The position numbers and the translations under genes were made by a program. From Bin127 sp965221625 (GTDB lineage Bacteria; Chloroflexota; Dehalococcoidia; Lucifugimonadales; Lucifugimonadaceae): DNA of 64,000 nucleotides. The stretch spans positions 744,001-808,000 of the forward strand of contig OZ244903.1 of the NCBI GenBank assembly GCA_965221625.1, in the 5' to 3' direction. The notes beneath the pieces were generated by a model, which saw only the letters and a list, made by a program, of their open reading frames with translations, was not told where the DNA came from and searched no databases. Shown here in pieces: positions 8,670 through 17,520 of the stretch. How positions within the stretch are numbered: position 1 is the first letter of the stretch; every line of letters starts with the position of its first letter.

Positions 8670-11600
8670 ATGGATTTCAAGGAACGCGTCCGTTCGATGC
8701 GCGCATTCGCGACTGCGCAAGGCGTGCGTTTGTCGACGGTTTTCGCGGCGGCGATTGTCGTGTTACTCGCGACTGAGCTTGGCGGTTTCGGGAGTACCCA
8801 AGATTGGCATTCGACCCTGCGCGCTGCAGACGCGTTGACTCCCACAGAGTTCGTAGTCGTGCCCGGGAATGGCAAACTGCACGTTTCTTGGCGACCTACC
8901 CTCAATCACACGTACGATCTTCGCTGGCGAGACGGCGACAACGAACATGCCCGGTGGAATTTGGTGCAAGATGCCGGCACCTTTCGCTACGAACTCACCG
9001 GGCTTAGCAACGACAACGACTACGCCGTCCAAGTACGAGGGGTCACAACCAGCGGCGGCACCCGAGACGTCAGCGAGTGGACCGCGGTTGAAACTGGACG
9101 ACCGCGTGGCCCCCGCGACTCGACGAACGACATGCCGCGGTGGCGGGCGGAGATTGGGACGTTTAACGTCCTCGAGAACGAGTCTTTCGAACAGTCTCTG
9201 TTTCGCGTCGAGGTTAGTGACAACAACAACCGCGAGCAGATTAACTTCGAGTTGGCGACACCGATTGAAGGGCCTTTCGCAATCAACGCTAGCACCGGCG
9301 AAGTCTACCTTTACGGGACACTTGACTACGAAGAGCGGACCAGCTATCCGCTCTACATCGTGGCGAGCGACTTGGCTGGCGCGTCAATTCGACAGACGGT
9401 ACAGATCGAGGTGGTAGACGTTGCAGGCCCGCCAGTGCCGCGAGTGGGTCGATTGTGCGCTGGGGATATGTCGGCGATGATGAGCTGGGCGCACGACGAC
9501 GCACTCGCGTATGACATTCAGTGGCGCGAACAGGGTACCACGGGCTTCAGCGGTGCTCCTTCGAGGAACGCCAGGAACATCGACGGTGCTGAATGGTCGA
9601 TATCGGATCTGTCCAACGGTGTCGAATGGATAGTCAGGTTCAGAGCGGTTGACAAGGCGTCGGGTGAGCAGTCGAAATGGTCTTCCGAGTTCCTTGTCGT
9701 GCCGTCGGTGAGCGAGGAAGTCGCCAACACGCCACCGGAGTTTCGTCAGGACACCTACAGATTCCGAGTTCTCGAGGAGCAAGCGGCAGGCTTTGAGGTA
9801 GGTGCAGTTGCAGCGACTGACGAAAACCGATTCTCATCTCTGCGCTTCACCATCAAGGAGACGCGACCTTCAGGTGCGCCATTCTCCTTGGACGAGGCGG
9901 TCGGCACCATCAATACCACGGCAGTGCTTGACTACGAGACGAACAACACCTTCACAATGGTCTTACTAGTGACCGACCTTTGCGGTCTGCAGGATGAAGC
10001 CACGGCTGTGATTTCCGTCTTGAACAGTCCCGAATCGGATGTCCCAGTAACGAAACCTTCGCCACCGGCGGTTGCAGTCAGTCACTCCTACGCCACGGTG
10101 CTTTGGGACAACTACTCAGATCTCGATTATGACTTGGATTGGCGGGTTGGCGATGAGGCGTTTGGCAGGCTGCCAAAAGTCGCCGGCGCAACCTCGCCGG
10201 GTGTGGTCGAGTTCGTCGAAGCCGGCACCCAATACGGTTTTCGACTGCGTACGCGCAACCAAGAAGGTGAGATTAGCCCATGGTCAGATGAGACTCTCGT
10301 GACACCGCTGGATCTGGCCCCCGTAGTAGCACCGGTGCCGAACCTCGCGAGTGATGTCGTATTGGGGCGAGTTGTGCCCTATTTGGGTTACGTTAACCTT
10401 CGCAAAGGGCAAACCATTCAACTCGGGGCAAGTCTCTTCAACGTGGACGGCAATCTAGATAACTCGATTGCTGACCGCGATGACGTCTCAATTGCATGGC
10501 GATCATCGATCGGAGATCTGTCGAATCCGAACGAACGCTTGACTACTTACACCGCGCCGCATCGCGTCGGAGACTTCGCTGTTTACGTCGTGGTGACCCA
10601 AGAAGTCGCGGGCGACGACGTGTGGATCCAACATCGGATACCAGTCCGCGTATTGTCCGGGACTACCGAAGTCGAAATCTTCACCGGCGATGGGCCGCTT
10701 GCTAATGTTGCGTACGAAGGTGAAGCGTATCGGGTGGTGCATTACGATGCGGGTAGCGAGTACACAAACCCGACGGTCGATTTTGCGTCGATTTCGCTGT
10801 CGGTTAGATCGATACCTGTGCGTGATTGGGTGGGCATCCGGTTGGATGAAGATGGCGTCGCTGCCGACGTGCAATCTCGAATCCGTCGCTACATTGCGTT
10901 CGGCAACGTCTATCGAGTGAACATCATTTCGTCAACGTTGTTGCCAGTCTTCGGATTGGCGTTTTCGCCACACGCCGAGGTATGTCTGCCGGTTCCGGAA
11001 TCGAAGGGCGATGACATCGCACAGCTGGAGATAATGACACTCGACGGCAACGGAATTCAACGACTGCTCAACTCCCCAGAGCGCTCTCCAGCCGACGCCG
11101 CCAATGGCGTTCCGGCGCAGATTTGTGCGAAAGCGTCGACCCTTGATGGGCAACTTTTCTTGGTCGAGCTTGGCGACTTCGTTCCGGCGTCACCGACTCC
11201 GGGCGCATCACCCACGCCGCAACCAACTGCGACGCCAATAGTGTTGCCCACTGCGACTCCCGAACCTACGGCAACGCCACAACCGCCGCCGTCGCCAACT
11301 CCGGTGCCGATCGTAATTCCGTTCACACCGACTCCGGAGCCGTCGCCAACGAGCACGCCTGAACCGACACCAACCATGACTCCGGAACCGACGGCGACGG
11401 ACACGCCAGCCCCGCCTACTGAGACTCCGGAGCCGACGGCAACGGTTGAGCCAGAACCAACGGCAACCCCAACACCGACACTTACGGCAACGCCGCTACC
11501 TTCGGCGACACCAACTGCGCCCCCGACCGTCGCACCGACTCTGATTCCAACGGTTGCCGCGGTCGTAATCGTCCAGCCATCACCAACCCCGACTAACACG

Positions 11601-11918
11601 TCAACTCCTGTGCCGAGCGCGACGCCCACGACTGTCCCGACGCATACACCATCACCGACGGCTGCTCCACCGACGGCAGAGTCTGAACCTGAAGACGACG
11701 GAGGATCCAACGCACTTTGGATTGGCCTCGCGGCGGTCTTAGCACTCGTAGCAGGGGGATTGGCAGTCTACGGATTAATCCTCCAAATGAGGCAAGATCG
11801 GGCAGACCAATCAAGCGTCGCTGTTGAAGACGACGATGTTGTTGAAGATGTCGAAGATGATCGCCCTGATGCGGACGACGAGAGGTACGACGTACTGAAG
11901 TACGATCGAGTGGACTAA
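8670..11918 (+). CDS. Giant membrane-anchored surface protein, paralog of the preceding gene
   Basis: A 1082-residue paralog of the gene just upstream. The start at ATG 8670 (MDFKERVRSMRAF) is chosen because an open-frame ATG at 8598 lies upstream of the predicted -10 element. An N-terminal helix (residues about 20-42) is followed by one FN3-like module (TPTEFVVVPGNGKLHVSW), a cadherin-like module, a second FN3-like module ending DKASGEQSKWSSE, and a second cadherin-like module. A third FN3-like module, the Ig-like region and the unassigned beta-rich region come next, then a Thr-Pro stalk, a transmembrane helix (NALWIGLAAVLALVAGGLAV) and an acidic tail ending in ERYDVLKYDRVD. It lacks the first two FN3-like modules of its neighbour. 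The role is probably surface adhesion or recognition (inference). A tandem duplication is evident from module order and shared phrases. Confidence 0.85.
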   Translation: MDFKERVRSMRAFATAQGVRLSTVFAAAIVVLLATELGGFGSTQDWHSTLRAADALTPTEFVVVPGNGKLHVSWRPTLNHTYDLRWRDGDNEHARWNLVQDAGTFRYELTGLSNDNDYAVQVRGVTTSGGTRDVSEWTAVETGRPRGPRDSTNDMPRWRAEIGTFNVLENESFEQSLFRVEVSDNNNREQINFELATPIEGPFAINASTGEVYLYGTLDYEERTSYPLYIVASDLAGASIRQTVQIEVVDVAGPPVPRVGRLCAGDMSAMMSWAHDDALAYDIQWREQGTTGFSGAPSRNARNIDGAEWSISDLSNGVEWIVRFRAVDKASGEQSKWSSEFLVVPSVSEEVANTPPEFRQDTYRFRVLEEQAAGFEVGAVAATDENRFSSLRFTIKETRPSGAPFSLDEAVGTINTTAVLDYETNNTFTMVLLVTDLCGLQDEATAVISVLNSPESDVPVTKPSPPAVAVSHSYATVLWDNYSDLDYDLDWRVGDEAFGRLPKVAGATSPGVVEFVEAGTQYGFRLRTRNQEGEISPWSDETLVTPLDLAPVVAPVPNLASDVVLGRVVPYLGYVNLRKGQTIQLGASLFNVDGNLDNSIADRDDVSIAWRSSIGDLSNPNERLTTYTAPHRVGDFAVYVVVTQEVAGDDVWIQHRIPVRVLSGTTEVEIFTGDGPLANVAYEGEAYRVVHYDAGSEYTNPTVDFASISLSVRSIPVRDWVGIRLDEDGVAADVQSRIRRYIAFGNVYRVNIISSTLLPVFGLAFSPHAEVCLPVPESKGDDIAQLEIMTLDGNGIQRLLNSPERSPADAANGVPAQICAKASTLDGQLFLVELGDFVPASPTPGASPTPQPTATPIVLPTATPEPTATPQPPPSPTPVPIVIPFTPTPEPSPTSTPEPTPTMTPEPTATDTPAPPTETPEPTATVEPEPTATPTPTLTATPLPSATPTAPPTVAPTLIPTVAAVVIVQPSPTPTNTSTPVPSATPTTVPTHTPSPTAAPPTAESEPEDDGGSNALWIGLAAVLALVAGGLAVYGLILQMRQDRADQSSVAVEDDDVVEDVEDDRPDADDERYDVLKYDRVD
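11191..11680 (+). repeat. Thr-Pro repeat region (stalk of second giant protein)
   Basis: Imperfect repeats encoding ATPEPTATP- and SPTPTP-like units lie between the extracellular modules and the membrane helix. They are more Glu-rich than the stalk of the upstream paralog. Confidence 0.9.
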
Positions 11919-11931
11919 AGTGGCGGAAGCC

Positions 11932-12008
<77 letters not shown>

Positions 12009-12053
12009 ACGTTCGACTCGATTATACGCCTTGATGCTCGCCGAACTGGTTCG

Positions 12054-13049
12054 CTAGGCGTCGTCGCCGAAGGTGTCGAAGGCCAAGACTGACGCCCCGA
12101 GCAAGCTGACGTCGTCGCCTAACTGGGTGACGAAAACGGGCACGCCTCGCTCGACGTAGCGAGGCAACGCGTACTTGCGCACGCGGTCGATCAATTCGTC
12201 CCATCGATCTTGGAGGCTGTTGACGACTCCGCCTCCGACCATGATGCCGTCGGGATCGAGTGTGGCGAGTAGGTTTGCCAATCCGCGGGCGACGTTGTTG
12301 ATGACTTGGTCGATTACGGCTTCGGCCACGGCGTTGCCAGATTCTGCGGCTGCGAACGTCGTCTGGGCGTCAATGCCATCGATCTCGCCTCCGGCCAACT
12401 CGATAAGATGTGCCGCGCCTTGAGGATCGCGTTCCGCGGCTTCGCGTGCCATGCGTCCGATGTTGGGGCCTGAAGCATTGCCTTCGAAGCAACCGTGGCA
12501 TCCGACGTTGCATGACAGGGCACCTTCGTCGGAACGCACCGTGATGTGTCCTACTTCGCCGGCTTGACCGGTTGAACCGGTGATCATCTGTCCGTTGGCG
12601 ATGATGCCGCCGCCAACACCGGTGCTAATCGTCACGTAGACGAGATTGTCGGAGCCTTTCAGCGGTCCAAACCGAGTCTCCGCCAATGCTGCTAATGTCG
12701 CGTCGTGCCCGATTACAACGGGTGACGATGTCAGGCGTTCGAGATCGGACTTCATCGACTTTCCATGCCAACCGATGAGGTTGGGTGGATGGTCGTAGAT
12801 GCCTTCTGCGGGATTGATCGGCCCGGCAGTCGAGACGGCGAGACCGACGATTGATGACGCATTAAGTGTGACTTCGTTGACCAAGTCTCCGAGTCTCGAC
12901 GCGGTATCTTCGATACCTCGCTCGGACATTGTCGGCCCGCGTGCTTCGCCGAGGATTTGGCCTTGTCGAGTGATCAGCGCGGCGCGAATCTGAGTCCCGC
13001 CGATATCTCCCGCCGCGGCAAGATTCGACTTGCTGTCAATCTTGGTCAT
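12054..13049 (-). CDS. ROK family sugar kinase (glucokinase-like)
   Basis: A 331-residue ROK protein. The N-terminal AAGDIGGTQIRAALI is the phosphate-1 ATP-binding motif, and ISTGVGGGIIANGQM is the glycine-rich phosphate-2 segment. CNVGCHGCFEG is the ROK zinc-binding cysteine cluster followed by the catalytic-region Glu. The early HD-type residues lie in VVIGHDATLAAL. There is no N-terminal helix-turn-helix, so it is a kinase and not a ROK repressor. The likely reaction is ATP-dependent phosphorylation of glucose or an N-acyl sugar in the cytoplasm; the substrate is not determined by sequence alone. It is divergent from the S9 peptidase gene. Confidence 0.88.
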   Translation of the reverse strand: MTKIDSKSNLAAAGDIGGTQIRAALITRQGQILGEARGPTMSERGIEDTASRLGDLVNEVTLNASSIVGLAVSTAGPINPAEGIYDHPPNLIGWHGKSMKSDLERLTSSPVVIGHDATLAALAETRFGPLKGSDNLVYVTISTGVGGGIIANGQMITGSTGQAGEVGHITVRSDEGALSCNVGCHGCFEGNASGPNIGRMAREAAERDPQGAAHLIELAGGEIDGIDAQTTFAAAESGNAVAEAVIDQVINNVARGLANLLATLDPDGIMVGGGVVNSLQDRWDELIDRVRKYALPRYVERGVPVFVTQLGDDVSLLGASVLAFDTFGDDA

Positions 13050-13160
13050 GAAGGCATTCTAACGGTTGGTCGTCAACAGAACCGAAAGCGCGGACTGCTA
13101 CGGGAGACACGATTATCCTTGATTCTGTCGAACTGAACTGAGTTCTTGGTTAGGTCCACC

Positions 13161-15134
13161 ATGAAGACTATTGCGCCCTATGGCTCTTGGAAGTCGCCGA
13201 TTACCGCCGAGTTGATCGCCGAGGGCGGCAAGCAACTCAACGAGATCCGAGTGGACGGGAGCGACATCTACTGGCTTGAGGGACGTCCGTCCGAAGGCGG
13301 TCGCAACGTCATCGTGCGGCGATCTGCGGATGGCGAGATTGCTGACGTCACTCCTGAAGGATTCAATGTTCGTAACGCCGTGCACGAATACGGCGGTGGT
13401 TCCTACGCGGTGAAGGACGGGAGCATCTACTTCAGCAGTTGGGAGGATCAACGGGTTTACGTCCAGCGAAACCGAAGCGAAGCAACTTCGTTGACTGAGG
13501 TACCTTCCTTACCGCGCGGGTTGCGCTACGCAGATCTCACCGTTAGCACCGATGGCAAGAATTTGCTCTGCGTTCGAGAGTCGCATCATGCTAGTGGTGC
13601 CGAAGCCGACAACGAATTGGTCGCGATTGACACGACTTCTGGCGACCAGAAGTTGGTAGCGTCCGGTCGTGACTTCTACTCGGACTTGCGCATCTCAAAT
13701 GACGGAAGTGACATCGCATGGCTCGAGTGGGACCACCCAAATATGCCGTGGGACTCCGATTACCTCGTCCGAGGGGTATTCGAGGATCTCCCGTCAGCAA
13801 CGGTATTGAACGAGGGCGACGGAGAGAGCATCATCCAACCGCGTTGGGGCAAAGACGGACAACTGCACTTCATCTCAGATCGCACAGGTTGGTGGAATCT
13901 CTACGTGTGGCGCAACGGTGAGGCCGTCAACCTTCTCGAACGTGAATTCGACGCTGGTGGTCCAAGCTGGCGATTCGGAATGTCGAGTTACGACTTCATC
14001 GCCGACGGCAAGATTGCACTTGCGCGTGGAGGTGTAGCGTCGGGCATCATCTACGTAATCGACGGACCGGACCATGTCCGTGAGGTTGAGGTGCCGTACA
14101 GCGACATCGCGTCCTTGATTTCGTACGATGATGGGGCGTCGGTATTGTTCATTGGAGCGTCACCATCGATGCCGCCTTCGATCGTGAAGATGCACGTCGA
14201 ATCGGGCTTATGTGAGGTGTTGGCTAGCAGCAGCGATCTGCAGATTGGTGACGACTACCTGTCGACGCCGAAGCACATCACCTTTTCGACGACAGATGAC
14301 GGCATCGCGCATGCTTATTACTACGAACCGAGAAACAGCGAGTATGAAGGTCCCGATGACGAACTGCCTCCGTTGGTGGTGATTAGTCATGGTGGGCCAA
14401 CCAGTTCCTCCGGCACGTCGCTCGATCTGTCAAAGCAGTTCTGGACGAGTCGCGGCTTTGGCGTTGTCGACGTGAACTATCGCGGATCAACCGGCCACGG
14501 CCGTGCATACCGGGAAGCATTGAAGTTGAAGTGGGGCGTCTACGACGTCGATGATTGCATCGCGGCAGCCGAGTACTTGGCTGAAACCGGAGAGGTTGAT
14601 CGACATCGCTCCGTGATTCGTGGCGGTTCTGCGGGTGGATACACGACGATTAACTCTCTGGTGTTCCGCGACTACTTCGTTGCCGGAGCGTCGTACTATG
14701 GGTTATCCGATCTCAAGATCTTTATCGGCATCACTGATGACGATGATGCCAGCACGGAAGATCTGGCAACCCACAAGTTCGAGTCGCGGTATCTGGATTC
14801 ACTGGTTGGCCCGTGGCCTGAAGCGGAGCAGGTATACTACGATCGCTCGGCGATCAACTTCATGGATCGGCTTTCAACGCCGATGATCATATTGCAAGGC
14901 GACGAAGACGAGATCGTGCCGCCGTCACAGGCGGAGGTGATGGTCGAGGCACTCGAGTCTAAAGGTTTGCCGTACGCTTACCTCCTCTTCGAAGGCGAGC
15001 AGCACGGCTTCCGCCAAGCAGCGACGATCATCCGCGCGCAACTAGCCGAACTTGCGTTCTATGGGAAGGTGCTCGGATTCGAGCCGGCAGACGACATCAG
15101 CGAGGACGTCGTCGATATCAAGAACTTAGGCTAG
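13161..15134 (+). CDS. S9 family serine peptidase (acylaminoacyl/dipeptidyl peptidase type)
   Basis: A 657-residue prolyl-oligopeptidase-family enzyme. The N-terminal half is a beta-propeller with repeated strands such as VNLLEREFDAGGPSW. The C-terminal half is an alpha/beta hydrolase: oxyanion region VISHGGPTSSSG, nucleophile elbow RGGSAGGYTT with Ser at about residue 490, the Asp loop in ILQGDEDEIVPPSQ, and the His in FEGEQHGFR. ATG 13161 is preferred over an upstream in-frame TTG at 13146. There is no signal peptide, so it is probably cytoplasmic and trims or recycles short peptides. Its 3' end is convergent with a DapA-family gene. Confidence 0.92.
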   Translation: MKTIAPYGSWKSPITAELIAEGGKQLNEIRVDGSDIYWLEGRPSEGGRNVIVRRSADGEIADVTPEGFNVRNAVHEYGGGSYAVKDGSIYFSSWEDQRVYVQRNRSEATSLTEVPSLPRGLRYADLTVSTDGKNLLCVRESHHASGAEADNELVAIDTTSGDQKLVASGRDFYSDLRISNDGSDIAWLEWDHPNMPWDSDYLVRGVFEDLPSATVLNEGDGESIIQPRWGKDGQLHFISDRTGWWNLYVWRNGEAVNLLEREFDAGGPSWRFGMSSYDFIADGKIALARGGVASGIIYVIDGPDHVREVEVPYSDIASLISYDDGASVLFIGASPSMPPSIVKMHVESGLCEVLASSSDLQIGDDYLSTPKHITFSTTDDGIAHAYYYEPRNSEYEGPDDELPPLVVISHGGPTSSSGTSLDLSKQFWTSRGFGVVDVNYRGSTGHGRAYREALKLKWGVYDVDDCIAAAEYLAETGEVDRHRSVIRGGSAGGYTTINSLVFRDYFVAGASYYGLSDLKIFIGITDDDDASTEDLATHKFESRYLDSLVGPWPEAEQVYYDRSAINFMDRLSTPMIILQGDEDEIVPPSQAEVMVEALESKGLPYAYLLFEGEQHGFRQAATIIRAQLAELAFYGKVLGFEPADDISEDVVDIKNLG

Positions 15135-15172
15135 CGCGGCGCGCCCTTAACGGCCGTCGCCACTAGCGTCGC

Positions 15173-16135
15173 CTATCCGGCGGCAACCGCGGCTGGTTGG
15201 CGAGCCGGAATCCTAGGAACCCCGCACTCGTTGAGCAACGTCTCCAACTCATCCAATAGGTGCTGAGGCGGTCGGATTGAGGGAGGACGCGGCGGTCCAA
15301 CGGACAGGCCTACGGCTTCCATCGCCGCTTTGATGAACGGCCCTTCGCCTCCCGTTACGGCGCACACTTTCGCCCTCCACTCGGTCCACTTCCACTTGAA
15401 GTCGGCGAGTCTTTGGCGTGCCGTGTGGTAATCGTGTTTTTCGAGCAGCTGCCAAATTTCCGCTGGATACTGAGGCCAGAATCCACTCAGATGGGTGATG
15501 AAGCCGCGTGCTCCCATGATGTGACTGAATATCTGTTGACCGGAGTTGTCAATGCACGCTAAGCGGTCTGCGAGCATTATCAACCCGTCGCGATAGAGCG
15601 CATCGTTTGGTGCCGACCACTTCAGCGCACGCACCGTCTCGATGTCCGCAAGGTCGTTGAGGAGTTCGAGGCTCATCGTCAGACCTTCCCACCACGTGTG
15701 ATAGATCATGATTGAGACGTCGGACTCGCGAGCCAACAACTCGAAGAGTCGATACGCGTCGCTCTCGGTCGGTTCGTAGTAGTAGGTTGGACCGAGTTGT
15801 ACTCCTCCAAGGCCGACATCGTGGGCGTGGTTGGCGAGTTCGATGATGACTCGGTAGTCGGTGTGTTGGACACTGCTCAACACCGGTGCTTCACCGTCGG
15901 CAGCTTCCATTGACGCGGACATGACCGCTTTGCGTTCCTCAACGTTCAGCGTCGGATGTTCGCCACCGGCACCGCCGACCAAAAGCGTACCTTGGCCGGT
16001 GTGCACACCGTTCTCGACCATGTATCGGATGTTGGTCTGCAGCGCGTCGATGTCGAGCGAGTAGTCTTCCTTGAACGGAGTGGCTACAGCGACCATCGGT
16101 CCGCACAACCAATCGCGCATTGTTTCAGGATTCAA
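15173..16135 (-). CDS. Dihydrodipicolinate synthase family aldolase/lyase
   Basis: A 320-residue class I aldolase-like TIM barrel of the DapA/NAL family. The N-terminal segment reads GPMVAVATPFKEDYSLDIDA, typical of the first strand. The Schiff-base Lys is predicted in VRALKWSAP. A barrel Tyr lies in IMIYHTWWEG, in place of the usual YNxP. Divergence from true DapA, and the absence of other lysine biosynthesis genes, suggest a catabolic keto-acid aldolase or dehydratase. It follows the orphan E2 gene by 94 bases on the same strand. A second family member is at 63249. Confidence 0.82.
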   Translation of the reverse strand: MNPETMRDWLCGPMVAVATPFKEDYSLDIDALQTNIRYMVENGVHTGQGTLLVGGAGGEHPTLNVEERKAVMSASMEAADGEAPVLSSVQHTDYRVIIELANHAHDVGLGGVQLGPTYYYEPTESDAYRLFELLARESDVSIMIYHTWWEGLTMSLELLNDLADIETVRALKWSAPNDALYRDGLIMLADRLACIDNSGQQIFSHIMGARGFITHLSGFWPQYPAEIWQLLEKHDYHTARQRLADFKWKWTEWRAKVCAVTGGEGPFIKAAMEAVGLSVGPPRPPSIRPPQHLLDELETLLNECGVPRIPARQPAAVAAG

Positions 16136-16229
16136 GGCTATTTCCCATGGTTAAGTTTCGTACTTGATGATGCGTTAACTCTAAACGCGATTGAAGTCGG
16201 AGGAACGCTCGAGCTCTATCGACATCGCA

Positions 16230-17417
16230 CTAACCGTTTGTCATCCACTCTGGGTTGGCGATGTTGCGTACGATGTCGCCTAGAAGGTCCGCGGCAGGCG
16301 CACCGTCCCAAGCGCGATGCTCGAAAGTTAAGCTGAAGTGGCCTACAGAGCGGTTTTCGATTTCGCCAGATGGCGTTAGCGTCGGTCTATCAACCACCTT
16401 GCCGACACCCAAAATGCCGACTTCGGGTGGGTTGATGATCGGGTTGAAGTTTTCGACGTCGTAGTTTGAAAGGTTTGTGATGGAGAAAGTGCTTCCCGAC
16501 AGCTCTTCGGGCCGCAACTCGTTTGCTTTCGCCTTTCGGGCTATTTCCCGCGTCTCTTGTGCAATCTCGAGTGGTGACTTCGTACCGGCATCCTTGATCA
16601 TCGGCACTAGTAAACCGTCGGGAACTGCGAGCGCGAAACCGATGTTGATGGTTTCGTAGACCACCACCTCATTCTCTGTGAGATGCGCGTTTGCCAACGG
16701 GTTGTCCTTCAACGCGCGGACGGTTGCAGCGATGACTAAATCTTGGTACTGGGGGCGGATACGGCTTCGCCGCCACTCGCGGATGAGTTGACGTTGAAAT
16801 GCGATCGTGTTTGTTACGTCCGCAGTCGTGTTGAGCGTAACCAGTGCCCCTGATGCGCTCTGCAGCATCCGACGTGCGATTACTCCGCGCATTCCGGAGA
16901 GTGGAATCCGTTGACTTACCACAAGGTCGGATTCTGGGGCTGTCGGTGCCTCCGCGGCAGCGCGGATGTCATCTTCGGTTACTCGCCCACTCGGTCCAGT
17001 GCCGGATTGGATGTTGTCGAGGTCTACGTTGAGTTCGCGTGCGAGTCTACGTGCCCGGGGAGTAACGACGACTCTCGATCCCGAACTCCTTGACTGAGCC
17101 CTGCTTTGACGCGCTGGCGATCCCGAAGGATTCGCCTCTTGCTTGGGTGCTTCTTCCGGCAGGTCGCGGTCTGATTCGCCAGCGAGTAGTAACAGTCCCA
17201 GGATTGTCCCGACTGGGACCGTCTTGCCTTCTTCAACGACAATGCGCCCCAAGGTGCCATCGGCGGTTGCTTCTACCTCGGCGTTGACTTTGGTCGATTC
17301 GATCTCGACGAGTGGGTCGCCTTTGACAACTGGATCGCCGACAGACTTCAACCACCGAACAACCTGGCCTTCGTTCATGCCCATTCCCCACTGCGGCAGG
17401 ATGATGTTTCCCGGCAT
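16230..17417 (-). CDS. Dihydrolipoamide acyltransferase (E2 of a 2-oxoacid dehydrogenase complex)
   Basis: A 395-residue E2. The N-terminal lipoyl domain (residues about 4-78) has the lipoylated Lys 43 in EIESTKVNAEVEA. A flexible Ser/Ala/Gln-rich linker leads to a peripheral-subunit-binding domain (about 115-155, TPRARRLARELNVDLDNI and GPSGRVTEDDI). The C-terminal catalytic domain carries the HxxxDG active site as FEHRAWDGAPAADLL. It would transfer an acyl group from an E1 to CoA. No E1 or E3 gene is next to it, which is unusual; partners must lie elsewhere. Neighbours on the same strand are an MFS transporter upstream and a DapA-family gene downstream. Confidence 0.9.
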   Translation of the reverse strand: MPGNIILPQWGMGMNEGQVVRWLKSVGDPVVKGDPLVEIESTKVNAEVEATADGTLGRIVVEEGKTVPVGTILGLLLLAGESDRDLPEEAPKQEANPSGSPARQSRAQSRSSGSRVVVTPRARRLARELNVDLDNIQSGTGPSGRVTEDDIRAAAEAPTAPESDLVVSQRIPLSGMRGVIARRMLQSASGALVTLNTTADVTNTIAFQRQLIREWRRSRIRPQYQDLVIAATVRALKDNPLANAHLTENEVVVYETINIGFALAVPDGLLVPMIKDAGTKSPLEIAQETREIARKAKANELRPEELSGSTFSITNLSNYDVENFNPIINPPEVGILGVGKVVDRPTLTPSGEIENRSVGHFSLTFEHRAWDGAPAADLLGDIVRNIANPEWMTNG

Positions 17418-17520
17418 ACTGTCGAATTGCCCTTATGTTGGTTGTCGATGACTTAAGAAGATGCGGTTAATCTTAACAGCGCGTCAGTTGCTTCCCCATC
17501 GCCGTTTCTGGGATCAATCC

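Noticed and set aside
15121..15178. Partial inverted repeat between the S9 peptidase and DapA-family genes
   Set aside because: Pairing of ctagcgcggcg with the later cgccactagcg is imperfect and lacks a T-tract, so a terminator is not supported.
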